15,498 bases of DNA from Candidatus Sulfopaludibacter sp. SbA3 (GCA_945861255.1 CAMAUG010000051.1:1-15498); one strand, 5' to 3'; shown: positions 1 to 7,872, numbered from the stretch's first letter. The notes: generated by a model from the sequence alone, not told the origin. Numbers and translations: made by a program.

Positions 1-626
1 TCACGGCGACGCAGATGCTGGAATCGATGATCGAAAATCCGGGGCCGACGCGCGCCGAAGTCAGCGACGTGGCCAATGCGATTTTCGACGGCACCGACGC
101 CGTGATGCTTTCCGCCGAAACCGCGACGGGACGCCACGCGGTGGAAGCGGTGCGCACCATGTCGGAAATCGCGCTGGAAGCGGAAGCGTATCTGGAAAAC
201 CGCCCCTTCCCGGAGCCGCCGCTGGCCGCGCGATCCTCGCATATGCAGATCATCGCGGAAGCAGCCTATCACGTGGGGCTTTCGGCCAGCGTGAAGGCCA
301 TCGTGGTCTACACGGCATCGGGTGAAACCGCGCGCATGGTGGCGCGTTACAGGCCGCGTGTCCCGGTGTTCGCATTCTGTGAAGACGCTCGCGTGGCGCG
401 GTCTCTGTCGCCCATTTATGGCGTACATGCCGTACCCTCCCCGGGAATAAATTCTTTCGATGAGATGGTCCGAATGGCGGAGCTCAGGTTGCTCGGCGGC
501 GGATGGTCGCGCGTGGGTGATAGCGTGCTTGTAGTGGCGGGCTCGCCCTTCGGCGTCGCCGGGAGTACCAACCTGATCAAGCTGCATCGCGTGGGTGACG
601 CGGGCGTAGCAGAGTCCGCGGGATAG
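1..626 (+). CDS. pyk: Pyruvate kinase, C-terminal part (5' end outside window)
   Basis: Pyruvate kinase transfers phosphate from phosphoenolpyruvate to ADP as the last step of glycolysis, in the cytoplasm. The reading frame is open from base 3 (codons for TATQMLESM) and ends in TAG at 624-626, so the first ATG at base 15 is internal. Visible family signatures are ATQMLESM, the run SDVANAIFDGTDAVMLSAET at the end of the TIM barrel, and the C-terminal domain with VVYTASGETARMVARYRP, a GDSVLVVAG strand and a GSTNLIKLH ending. About 207 residues are present, less than half of a normal enzyme. The catalytic residues of the barrel and the B domain lie upstream and cannot be checked. A weak hairpin (641-655) follows the stop, with no T run. 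The next gene is 151 bp away and probably has its own promoter. Confidence 0.96.
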   Translation, partial: TATQMLESMIENPGPTRAEVSDVANAIFDGTDAVMLSAETATGRHAVEAVRTMSEIALEAEAYLENRPFPEPPLAARSSHMQIIAEAAYHVGLSASVKAIVVYTASGETARMVARYRPRVPVFAFCEDARVARSLSPIYGVHAVPSPGINSFDEMVRMAELRLLGGGWSRVGDSVLVVAGSPFGVAGSTNLIKLHRVGDAGVAESAG

Positions 627-740
627 CGGCGCCAATCTCAGGCAGCTGCACTGCCCGGCAGCCACGTCGTCATCGCGTTACGCTGCTCAGCCGCAGGTTG
701 GGGTCTACCCGGGATCGTCGCCGGCACCGCGGGCAGCCTG

Positions 741-769
741 TTGCGGCGAACCCAAAATTGACGTATTCT
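741..769 (+). promoter_or_regulatory. Possible promoter giving a near-leaderless aldolase mRNA
   Basis: A TTGCGG hexamer at 741-746 and a TATTCT hexamer at 764-769 are separated by 17 bp. The start codon at 778 follows the -10-like box by 8 bases, so transcription would begin almost at the ATG. No Shine-Dalgarno sequence is visible upstream of that ATG, which fits a leaderless or very short leader. The -35 match is only moderate, so this is tentative. Confidence 0.3.
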
Positions 770-777
770 CAGTAACC

Positions 778-1599
778 ATGAAACGGACCACTTTCCTCTC
801 ATTCGCGGCCGCGATGTTTTCTCTTATGTCGCTTGCCGCGCAGGCCCAGGCGATCCAACCATCGGGCGGCGCGCGAAAGATCTATAACACTGTTAAAACG
901 AAGCTGAGCCAGGGCAAGACGCTGAACGGAGCGTTTGTCAGCGTGCCAGACCCTAACGTTTATTGCGCGATGGCCAATGCCGGGTTCGACTTTACCTGGA
1001 TCGAAATGCAGCACAGCCCTCTGACCTACGGCGACGTCGCGAAAATGCTCTTCGCCTGCCGGGGAAGTTCGGCGATGCCGTTCATCCGCGTGCCGGACGC
1101 CACCGAAAGCGAGGTCCAGAAAGCGACCGATATCGGAGCTCTGGGACTCATCTTCCCTACGGTAGACACGGCTGAGAAAACCAGGGAAGCCGTCAAGTGG
1201 GCCAAGTACCCGCCGTTCGGGCGCCGCAGCATTGGGGCCGGCCAGTTCCGTCAGTTGTGGGGAAGCGATTATCGTCAAACCGCCAACGACAACATCATGG
1301 TGATTATCATGATCGAGACGGCGACCGGCGTTGAAAACGTGGAACAGATCGCCGCGGTCCCGGGCGTCGACATGATTTTCATCGGACCCAGCGACCTGGC
1401 CAGTTTTTCAGGGACGCAAGCCGGGGATCCGAAATTTGAAGCGATGGTCAAGAAGGTGCACGACGCCACCATGAAGGCCGGGCTGAAATTGGGGTCCATC
1501 ACGCCGTTCAAAGGGCGCCCCGATTTCACGTTTTTCGTGGGCGGCGACGAAGCCTCGCTGATCAAGGCCGGAGCCAAGGCGCTTCTGGAAGCAAAGTAA
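778..1599 (+). CDS. Exported HpcH/HpaI-family aldolase
   Basis: This protein belongs to the HpcH/HpaI family of class II, metal-dependent aldolases, which split 2-keto-3-deoxy acids such as 4-hydroxy-2-oxoheptanedioate into pyruvate or similar products plus an aldehyde. Compared with E. coli HpaI, I can place the catalytic His at H79 (WIEMQHSP), the substrate-binding Arg at R104 (PFIRVPD) and the metal ligands at E180 (MIETATG) and D206 (FIGPSDLA). The usual Asp of IDGEHAP is Glu here (E76). Residues 1-25 form a signal peptide: KRTT, then a hydrophobic stretch ending AQAQA. The mature protein is thus predicted to be extracytoplasmic, which is unusual for the family. Mature length (about 248 aa) is normal. 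The gene stops 20 bp before the end of the convergent PQQ operon. The exact substrate is unknown. Confidence 0.85.
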   Translation: MKRTTFLSFAAAMFSLMSLAAQAQAIQPSGGARKIYNTVKTKLSQGKTLNGAFVSVPDPNVYCAMANAGFDFTWIEMQHSPLTYGDVAKMLFACRGSSAMPFIRVPDATESEVQKATDIGALGLIFPTVDTAEKTREAVKWAKYPPFGRRSIGAGQFRQLWGSDYRQTANDNIMVIIMIETATGVENVEQIAAVPGVDMIFIGPSDLASFSGTQAGDPKFEAMVKKVHDATMKAGLKLGSITPFKGRPDFTFFVGGDEASLIKAGAKALLEAK

Positions 1600-1619
1600 C
1601 CGGAAGCGCGCGAAGCCTG

Positions 1620-3779
1620 TTACTTCTTGCCCGCCTCAGGCAGCGCAAACGCCACGTAAGTCCCGCCCGACGGCGCGGTGGTGCCGCGGTCCCCGCCACG
1701 GCGGCCCAGGCCACTGGCGTAAATCACCACGTATTGGCGTCCACCCACTTCATAAGTGATCGGCGTGGCGTTGCCGGACTGCGGCAGAAGCGTTTCCCAC
1801 AAAAGTTTGCCGGTCTTTTTGTCGAAGGCGCGAAACTTGCGGTCGAAGTTCGTCGCGCCGATGAACAGCAAACCGCCTGCGGTGACAATCGGTCCGCCGT
1901 AGTTCTCCGTACCGGTATCCTTCATGCCTTTCGCGACCAGTTCGGGATACTCTCCGAGGGGAATCTTCCAGGCGTACTCGCCGGTATTCAGGTCAATGGC
2001 GTTGAGCGTTCCCCACGGCGGCGCTACCGCGGGATACCCGTCCGGATCGAGAAACTTGTTATACCCCGTCATGCGATACGGCACGATGTTAGTCGGGGCG
2101 GTCTCGCTCTGACCAGCGCCATTCATGCTGCGCCTCGGGCCGGCCTGATCCTGTCCAGTAAGAACATATTCGACGATGAGGGCCCGCTCCGATATGCTCA
2201 GATTCGGAAACGAGGGCATGCGGCCGGAGCCTTGCTGAATCACCTTGTCGATGTCTTCCGGACGGCGGTTGCCGCGCAGAGCCAGTAGCGAGGGAATCGC
2301 GGGCGGCGCTCCGGCCAGGTTGTCGCCATGGCATCCGGCGCAGTTGGACAGGTAGAACTGCTGGGCTCCCGTCCCGCCCTTATTCTCGACCAGGCCGGTG
2401 ATCCATGCCACGTCGTTTGCATTCACATAGATCAATCCGGTTTCCGGATCGAATGCCGAACCGCCCCATTCGGCGCCGCCATCGAAGCCCGGCATGACAA
2501 CCGTATTCTGCCCTACGGCCAGCGGCAAGAACTGGCCTTCGCTGCGCAGCGTCCGGAATTGATCGAGAGCCCATTTATGCGCCTCCGGCGTGCGGTTCGT
2601 CAGCATGTCTTCGGTCAGACGCTGGCGCGCGAACGCCGCTGGTTTTGTGGGCAACCCTTGTGTCTCCGCGGCTTTCTCTCCGGGAACGGTGCTCGGCGGG
2701 TAACTGCGGTATTCGATGGGGAATAGCGGCTTGCCATTGGAGCGGTCAAACAAATAAAGCCACCCCTGTTTGGAGGTCTGCGCCACTGCATCCACCATCT
2801 TGCCGTCGCGCTTCACCGTAACCAGCGTGGGAGGCGAGTCGAAATCACGATCCCAGATATCGTGCTTCACGCCCTGGAAATGCCACACCCGTTCGCCGGT
2901 GGCGGCCTTCAGGGCGACCAGCGAATTGGCGAACAGATTGTCTCCGTGCCGGTCGAACCCATAGAAATCGGTGGCTGCGGAGCCGGTGGGGACGAAGATC
3001 AGCCCGCGTTTCTCATCCACCGACATCCCCGCCCAATTGTTGGCGGCGCCGGCATAGGTCCACGCATCCTTGGGCCAAGTGTCGTGTCCAAACTCTCCGG
3101 GATGCGGAATGGTGTGAAACGTCCAGCGGATCTTTCCGGTTCTCACATCGTAGGCGCGGATATGGCCGGGAGGCGTCGGCCGCGTTTCACCGGTGCGGCT
3201 GCCAACGATGTACAAGTCTTTATAAATGACGCCTGGAGTATTCAACGTAACCGCGAGCGTTGCCGGATCGCGCCCCAAGCCTTCGCGAAAATCGACCCGA
3301 CCCGCGCTCCCGAAGCTGGGCGCCGGCTTTCCGGTTCGAACGTCAATGGCGAAGAGGTAGTTCTGGAACGCGATGAAGATCCTCTGGTCTTTACCGTCAG
3401 TCCAGTAAACAAGTCCGCGTTTCGTGCCGCGGCTCTCGATTCCTGAATCGAATGTCCACAGCAGCTTTCCGGTCGCTGCATCCAGTGCGATCACCTTGTG
3501 CGAGGGTGTGATGCCATAAAGCACCCCATTCACCATGATGGGCTGCGTCTCGGTTGGACCTTGTGTTTCATTGGTGTCGTAGGTCCAAGCCACTTGCAGT
3601 TGGTCAACGTTCTGGCCGGTGATCTGCTTCAACGTGGAGTAGCGGGATTGCCCGGGGCCTCCGTAAAGCGGCCAGTCCTGAGTCTTGGCCTGGGCCCTGG
3701 CAGGCGCCTGGGCCTGCGCTACTCCGGCGGCCGATACCAGCAGGCACAGGCCCAGCGCGGCGATCGAGTTGCGGTGCAT
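1620..3779 (-). CDS. PQQ-dependent dehydrogenase with inserted cytochrome c domain (second gene of operon)
   Basis: This is a secreted quinoprotein dehydrogenase of the membrane-glucose/quinate dehydrogenase type. It would oxidise a sugar or alcohol in the periplasm with pyrroloquinoline quinone and pass electrons to heme. The 719-aa product starts with a signal peptide ending near AQAQA. Propeller blades follow (DWPLYGGPGQSRYSTLKQIT, ALDAATGKLLWTFDSG, HDIWDRDFDSPPTLVTV, GAEWGGSAFDP). A heme site C480-A-G-C483-H484 lies inside the propeller, with a likely distal Met in GSGRMPSFPNLS. The last blades resume at TGYNKFLDPDGYP and end with NYGGPIVTAGGLLFIGAT. I chose the ATG at 3779 because GGGGGAAG sits just before it; a TTG twelve bases further upstream is open but less likely. 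It starts 14 bp after the stop of its paralogue, so the two are probably cotranscribed. The substrate cannot be read from sequence. Confidence 0.93.
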   Translation of the reverse strand: MHRNSIAALGLCLLVSAAGVAQAQAPARAQAKTQDWPLYGGPGQSRYSTLKQITGQNVDQLQVAWTYDTNETQGPTETQPIMVNGVLYGITPSHKVIALDAATGKLLWTFDSGIESRGTKRGLVYWTDGKDQRIFIAFQNYLFAIDVRTGKPAPSFGSAGRVDFREGLGRDPATLAVTLNTPGVIYKDLYIVGSRTGETRPTPPGHIRAYDVRTGKIRWTFHTIPHPGEFGHDTWPKDAWTYAGAANNWAGMSVDEKRGLIFVPTGSAATDFYGFDRHGDNLFANSLVALKAATGERVWHFQGVKHDIWDRDFDSPPTLVTVKRDGKMVDAVAQTSKQGWLYLFDRSNGKPLFPIEYRSYPPSTVPGEKAAETQGLPTKPAAFARQRLTEDMLTNRTPEAHKWALDQFRTLRSEGQFLPLAVGQNTVVMPGFDGGAEWGGSAFDPETGLIYVNANDVAWITGLVENKGGTGAQQFYLSNCAGCHGDNLAGAPPAIPSLLALRGNRRPEDIDKVIQQGSGRMPSFPNLSISERALIVEYVLTGQDQAGPRRSMNGAGQSETAPTNIVPYRMTGYNKFLDPDGYPAVAPPWGTLNAIDLNTGEYAWKIPLGEYPELVAKGMKDTGTENYGGPIVTAGGLLFIGATNFDRKFRAFDKKTGKLLWETLLPQSGNATPITYEVGGRQYVVIYASGLGRRGGDRGTTAPSGGTYVAFALPEAGKK

Positions 3780-3793
3780 GGCTTCCCCCAAAC

Positions 3794-5986
3794 CTATTTC
3801 TTATTGCCGTTGCCGGCCGCAGCGCCTTCCGGCAGCGCAAACGCCACATAACTGGCCCCTGCTTGCTTTACGTTGGCGCCCGCTGCCAGGCCCGCTAATC
3901 GAAGACGCGAGTCCATAACGGAGCGCGCGTGCGTCGCCGCATAAATGACCACGTATTGACGCCCGCCCACTTCATACGTGATGGGTGTGGCGTTGCCGGA
4001 TTGCGGCAGAAGGGCCTCCCACAGCAGCTTGCCGGTCTTCTTGTCATAGGCCCGGAACTTGCGGTCGAAATTCGTCGCGCCGATAAACAACAAACCACCC
4101 GCCGTGACGATGGGCCCGCCGTAGTTTTCCGTGCCGGTGTCCTTGATGCCTTTGGCGGCCAGTTCCGGATATTCGCCGAAGGGAATCTTCCACGCGTACT
4201 CGCCGGTGTTCAAATCGATGGCGTTCAGCGTTCCCCATGGCGGCACAACCGCCGGGTAACCGTCCGGGTCCAGGAACTTGTTATAGCCGGTAAACCGGTA
4301 AGGCACGGCGTCGGTCGGCGCATCCTGGGCCTGCAGTTCCTTATTCGGGCCGCCCAGAACAAATTCGGCGATGGCGCTCCGCTGCACCGGAGTCAAGTTG
4401 GCAAACGCGGGCATGCGGCCGCCACCGTGCTCTATTACGCCCGCGACCTCCGTGGCCGTACGCTGGCCGCGCAGGGCGACCAGCGAAGGAAACAGGGAAG
4501 CCGTCCCCGTCATGTCTTCACCATGACATGAAGAGCACTGTGACTGATAGAGATCCCGGGCCGTGGCGCCACTCTTATTTTCAACCAGCCTGGTCCACCA
4601 AGGCACATCGTTTGCGTTCACATAAAGCAGCCCGCTCTCCGGATCGAATGCCGAGCCGCCCCATTCCGCGCCTCCGTCGAAGCCGGGAAACAGAACCGTG
4701 TCCTGGCCCAGAGCGAACGGCAGGAATTGGCCGTCGCTACGCAGCGTCTTGAATTTTTCGAGCGCCCACTTGTAAACCTCCGGCGTACGTTTCGAAAGCA
4801 TGTCTTCGGTCAGGCGCTGCCGGGAGAACGGCGCGGGTTTGGTGGGCAGGCCCTGTGTATCGGCCGCTTTCTCGCCGGGAACGGTGCTGGGCGGATACCT
4901 ACGGTATTCGATGGGGAACAGTGGTTTGCCATTCGTCCGGTCGAACAGATAAAGCCAACCCTGCTTGGAGGTCTGAGCGACGGCGTCCACCATCTTCCCT
5001 TCATGCTTGACGGTTACCAGCGTGGGAGGCGAATCGAAATCGCGATCCCAAATATCGTGCTTGATGGCCTGGAAATGCCATACGCGCTGGCCCGTATCCG
5101 CCTTCAGGGCGAGGACGGAATTGGAGAACAGATTATCTCCGTGACGATCGAAGCCATAAAAATCGGAAGAAGCAGACCCGGTGGGAACAAAAACCATCCC
5201 GCGTCTCTCATCCACCACCAAGCCCGGCCAACTGTTGGCGGAGCCGGAATACGTCCACGCATCCTTGGGCCAAGTGTCATATCCAAATTCTCCGGGATGC
5301 GGAATGGTGTGGAAGGACCAGCGGAGCTTTCCGGTTCTCACGTCAAAAGCGCGAATGTCTCCGGGAGGCGTGCCTCGCGTTTCGCCCATGCGGCTGCCGA
5401 TAATGAGCAGGTCCTTGTAGATTGCGCCCGGCGTGGCCAGTCCCACGGACAGCTTTTCCGGGTCGCGCCCCAGTCCTTCGCGCAAGTCGATGCGGCCCGC
5501 GTTCCCATAGCTGGGCGCCGGTTTTCCGGTCTTGGTGTCCAGCGCGTAGAGGTATGTTCCGATTCCCACGAAAATGCGCGAGTCCTTGCCGTCAGTCCAG
5601 TGGACCAGTCCCCGGTTAGGGCCGCGGCCTGCGATTCCGGAATCGAATTTCCAGAGCAGTTTCCCGTTCACGGCGTCCAGCGCGATGATTTTGTGCGAGG
5701 GCGTGATTCCATAGAGCACGCCGTTCACCATCAAGGGTTGGGTCTCGGTTGCATAGCTGGTGTCTTCTTCCGTGTCAAAGCTCCAGGCCGTTTGCAGTTG
5801 GCCAACGTTCTCGCGCGTGATCTGCTTCAGGGTCGAATAGCGCGTCTGCCCGTTGCCCCCGTACTTGTTCCAGTCCTGAGTCTTGGCCGGAGCCTTGGCC
5901 GTCTGGGCGGCCGCGACCGCTCCGATCGACAGCAGGAGGCACCATCCCAGTCTCAGTTTCAGTGCGTTGCCGGCTCTACCGTTCAT
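3794..5986 (-). CDS. PQQ-dependent dehydrogenase with inserted cytochrome c domain (first gene of operon)
   Basis: This is the upstream paralogue of the gene at 1620-3779, with the same architecture and very similar sequence throughout. The 730-aa product has a signal peptide (MNGRAGNALKLRLGW, then a hydrophobic core to AVAAAQ), PQQ propeller blades (NKYGGNGQTRYSTLKQIT, KHDIWDRDFDSPPTLVTV, GFDGGAEWGGSAFDPESG), and an embedded cytochrome c domain. Its heme site is C484-S-S-C487-H488 and its likely distal Met is in GGGRMPAFANLT. It differs from its partner by an extra segment near the C-terminus (THARSVMDSRLRLAGLAAG) and a Gly/Asn/Lys tail. The ATG at 5986 is preceded by AGAGG at a good distance. 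A GTG at 6040 is in frame but would bury the signal peptide, so I rejected it. It is the first gene of the operon, with a promoter at 6062-6090. The substrate is unknown; two divergent copies suggest different substrates or conditions. Confidence 0.93.
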   Translation of the reverse strand: MNGRAGNALKLRLGWCLLLSIGAVAAAQTAKAPAKTQDWNKYGGNGQTRYSTLKQITRENVGQLQTAWSFDTEEDTSYATETQPLMVNGVLYGITPSHKIIALDAVNGKLLWKFDSGIAGRGPNRGLVHWTDGKDSRIFVGIGTYLYALDTKTGKPAPSYGNAGRIDLREGLGRDPEKLSVGLATPGAIYKDLLIIGSRMGETRGTPPGDIRAFDVRTGKLRWSFHTIPHPGEFGYDTWPKDAWTYSGSANSWPGLVVDERRGMVFVPTGSASSDFYGFDRHGDNLFSNSVLALKADTGQRVWHFQAIKHDIWDRDFDSPPTLVTVKHEGKMVDAVAQTSKQGWLYLFDRTNGKPLFPIEYRRYPPSTVPGEKAADTQGLPTKPAPFSRQRLTEDMLSKRTPEVYKWALEKFKTLRSDGQFLPFALGQDTVLFPGFDGGAEWGGSAFDPESGLLYVNANDVPWWTRLVENKSGATARDLYQSQCSSCHGEDMTGTASLFPSLVALRGQRTATEVAGVIEHGGGRMPAFANLTPVQRSAIAEFVLGGPNKELQAQDAPTDAVPYRFTGYNKFLDPDGYPAVVPPWGTLNAIDLNTGEYAWKIPFGEYPELAAKGIKDTGTENYGGPIVTAGGLLFIGATNFDRKFRAYDKKTGKLLWEALLPQSGNATPITYEVGGRQYVVIYAATHARSVMDSRLRLAGLAAGANVKQAGASYVAFALPEGAAAGNGNKK

Positions 5987-6061
5987 GCTTTGATTCCTCT
6001 GCGCTTGTCTTCTGATTAGGAGCGGAAAGGCTGTGGACACACCGCTATCCGCCCGTCAGTC

Positions 6062-6090
6062 ATGGTACGCGTAGTGGCTCGGCGTGTCAA
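6062..6090 (-). promoter_or_regulatory. Predicted promoter of the PQQ dehydrogenase operon
   Basis: Read on the minus strand, a perfect TTGACA lies at 6090-6085. After 17 bp comes TACCAT at 6067-6062, which matches four of six bases of the -10 consensus. Transcription would start near 6055, leaving a leader of about 70 bases before the ATG at 5986. This is a classic housekeeping-sigma layout. Confidence 0.55.
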
Positions 6091-6355
6091 TTGGAGGACC
6101 TCTGACTGGAAGACCTGTGGCCGTGTTGCGGCGGCTAAGCCTGAATGCGGTTCAACTTAAGGAGTGGCGGCATCCCGGCGCTTTCCCATATGACAGTACC
6201 GGAGACCGTCAGCTAGGTTGTTGGCATGAAGACTTTGCGGGGTCCGAGACCGGCGTTTACCAGGAGTCGTACGCCAAACGCAGCAGGGCGGGTGGTTCAA
6301 TTTCAATGAATATCCGATGAGAACGGTCTTGGTCGACGCACCTAGGGCAAACACA
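6091..6355. other. Non-coding stretch between PQQ operon and SLATT gene
   Basis: This stretch lies upstream of the operon promoter and downstream of the SLATT-like stop codon. Open frames of 78-98 codons cross it on both strands, but none has family-like motifs, a convincing ribosome binding site or consistent codon use. I see no terminator or repeat. Confidence 0.4.
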
Positions 6356-6868
6356 TCAAGCATACTCGCTCTTCGCGTCCTTGCCTGTGAGATGCATTGG
6401 AGTGTTATTCCACAATCGCTGCGGAACGGCGGGTGCTTGATGAGGTAGCTCATCCATTCGTTTCTCGAGATCGATTAGAAGTTTCTGAGCGGCATCGTTC
6501 GAGCTTGGTGGGAGGGCCTGAGCGGCTTCGATAAGACGATGAATAGACCCATACCCGGCCGCGACCAAGTGGTGCTGGGATGCTCGTTCAGAGAACTTAA
6601 ACTGCGTCTGGAAGCTTGCCAAGATTGCCCCTAGGAAGCTAGTCAAGCCAGCCGCGATCCTCGCCCACAGCGCAACATCCTTCTGAATGGTTGCGAAAAT
6701 TGACGTTCCGACGATCGCGGCAACCATTGCCGCGATGATGCCAAGCCAGTTGTTATATAGGTTTAATTCCTTCGCTCTAGCGTAATGGACGAGCTGATTC
6801 ATGCGCACACGTTTACGCCACTTCTCAAGCAGTTGCAAAACAGCGTCGATGTCCTGTGCCGGGTCCAT
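6356..6868 (-). CDS. SLATT-like two-transmembrane protein, putative effector
   Basis: The 170-aa product looks like a SLATT-family protein (SMODS and SLOG-associating two-TM effector). An N-terminal helix (LQLLEKWRKRVRMNQLVHYA, residues 11-30) precedes two hydrophobic helices, at about 41-59 (WLGIIAAMVAAIVGTSIFA) and 69-89 (ending AILASFQTQF). Then comes a conserved-looking cytosolic helix with FSERASQHHLVAAGYGSIHR (92-111), LIEAAQALPP and a DLEKRMDELP segment. The VGTSIFA motif in TM1 and the post-TM2 FSERAxxH...A.GYG..HR.IE pattern are what I recognise. SLATT proteins are predicted to form membrane pores or disrupt membranes when a nucleotide-signalling partner is triggered. Here no CD-NTase or SLOG gene is recognisable alongside; the only close partner is the divergent gene at 7069. 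No Shine-Dalgarno is seen before the ATG, and the upstream DNA is AT-rich. The family call is from pattern memory. Confidence 0.7.
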   Translation of the reverse strand: MDPAQDIDAVLQLLEKWRKRVRMNQLVHYARAKELNLYNNWLGIIAAMVAAIVGTSIFATIQKDVALWARIAAGLTSFLGAILASFQTQFKFSERASQHHLVAAGYGSIHRLIEAAQALPPSSNDAAQKLLIDLEKRMDELPHQAPAVPQRLWNNTPMHLTGKDAKSEYA

Positions 6869-7068
6869 AGATTTTAGTCTAATTTAGAAGGCTCGTTCGA
6901 GAAGTTCAGACATAGTCTATCGTGTTCGTTTTCGATTGGGTGGAGTGAGGTGGATTCCACAGAACGCCTTAGCCTTGGAGTGTGGCATCGGGAGTACCCG
7001 TACCCGGATAACAATGTGTTCCCAGTCGATTATGCGTCGGGCCGCCCCGCTTTGGTATTGTGTGCCCA
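6869..7068. promoter_or_regulatory. Divergent intergenic region of the SLATT / GGPDAN pair
   Basis: This 200-bp spacer lies between two divergent genes and must hold both promoters. Toward the SLATT-like gene, a CTGAAC / 17 bp / TAAATT pair ends 12 bases before its ATG. Toward the other gene, TATTGT at 7056-7061 ends seven bases before the ATG at 7069. Neither gene has a visible Shine-Dalgarno, so short-leader or leaderless transcripts are possible. The half near the SLATT gene is clearly AT-richer than the window average. No strong operator palindrome stands out. Confidence 0.3.
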
Positions 7069-7872
7069 ATGCCCCTCTTCGAAAGTCTCCGCGAATTTGC
7101 TAAAAGTCATGTCTCAGAATTTGAATGGGAAATGACCAAGGATGCTGCCAAGTTCTTGATCGGAGCTGCCGCGGGCTGCACGCTGAAGGTTACGCGGGAT
7201 CGCTGGCGTACTCGACGTGCTCGGGCTTTCTGGCACCCGTTTCTATCCGACGACGTCCGCCTTGTCATTGGGCGCTTTGGACAAGTGCGACACTTTGATT
7301 TACTCAAGTTCGAGCGCTCCGGGGTCCTGGGGGTTGGAGATGCAATCGCTTTGGCAGAACTTCAGCGTTACTTCAGCCAGATCGGGGGCAGCCCCCAGCT
7401 TGCCTATGCAGATCGTCTTGAAGGTGATGCTCTGAAGCACACTATGATTCTGCTTGGCGGACCCGACGCCAATTCTGTCACCCGCCGCACCGCTAAGCGG
7501 ATTACTTCCATGTTGCGATTTGGAAGCGCTGAAGTGAATGAGATTGCAATTCGAGATACATCTGAGGCCTCTCCACGCCTCTACGTTCCTTCGCCTCTCG
7601 ATCAGGATAACGCAGGAACCGATTATGGACTGATTTTGCGTGCGCCTAATCCGTTCGCGCCCGACAAAGAGATCATGATCATTGCGGGCTCTTTCGGTCA
7701 CGGAACGTGGGCCGCGGCGCGGCACGTTACATCAATTGAATTCCTTGCAAAGAGTGCATCACTGCAGCCCGGTCCCATGGAGTGCCTTGTCGAAACGGAT
7801 GTCGAACTCGACACGCCTCAAAGCATACGCCAAGTACTCTTGCGCAATTTTGTACAGAAGATTGAAGCTTGA
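7069..7872 (+). CDS. Uncharacterised protein with two Gly-rich alpha/beta motifs (GGPDAN family)
   Basis: I do not know a characterised function for this 267-aa protein, but it has the look of a conserved family. A short, weakly hydrophobic segment (DAAKFLIGAAAG, residues 25-36) is followed by a basic stretch (RDRWRTRRARAFWHPFL). Next come a strand DDVRLVIGRF (61-70), a GVLGVGDAIALAELQRYF region (85-102), a strand and Gly-rich loop MILLGGPDANSVTRR (126-140), the segment TDYGLILRAPNPFAP (184-198), and a second strand plus Gly-rich turn and helix, IMIIAGSFGHGTWAAARHV (202-220). It ends with VETDV...LLRNF. Two strand-loop-helix units of this kind suggest a Rossmann-like, possibly nucleotide-binding fold; that is inference. 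I chose ATG 7069; a GTG three codons upstream is also open, and no Shine-Dalgarno separates them. It is divergent from the SLATT-like gene. Confidence 0.75.
   Translation: MPLFESLREFAKSHVSEFEWEMTKDAAKFLIGAAAGCTLKVTRDRWRTRRARAFWHPFLSDDVRLVIGRFGQVRHFDLLKFERSGVLGVGDAIALAELQRYFSQIGGSPQLAYADRLEGDALKHTMILLGGPDANSVTRRTAKRITSMLRFGSAEVNEIAIRDTSEASPRLYVPSPLDQDNAGTDYGLILRAPNPFAPDKEIMIIAGSFGHGTWAAARHVTSIEFLAKSASLQPGPMECLVETDVELDTPQSIRQVLLRNFVQKIEA

Noticed and set aside
627..777. Small RNA or riboswitch between pyk and the aldolase gene
   Set aside because: Only a 5-bp stem (641-655) is visible, with no conserved riboswitch core or T run.
4727..6019. 430-codon plus-strand ORF opposite the first PQQ gene
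   Set aside because: It lies entirely antisense to a gene with clear propeller and CxxCH motifs; its translation is Arg/Gly/Val-rich without family motifs. It is a by-product of GC-rich codon bias.
5987..6040. GTG start at 6040 for the first PQQ gene
   Set aside because: It would place 18 polar residues before the signal peptide; the ATG at 5986 has AGAGG at proper spacing.
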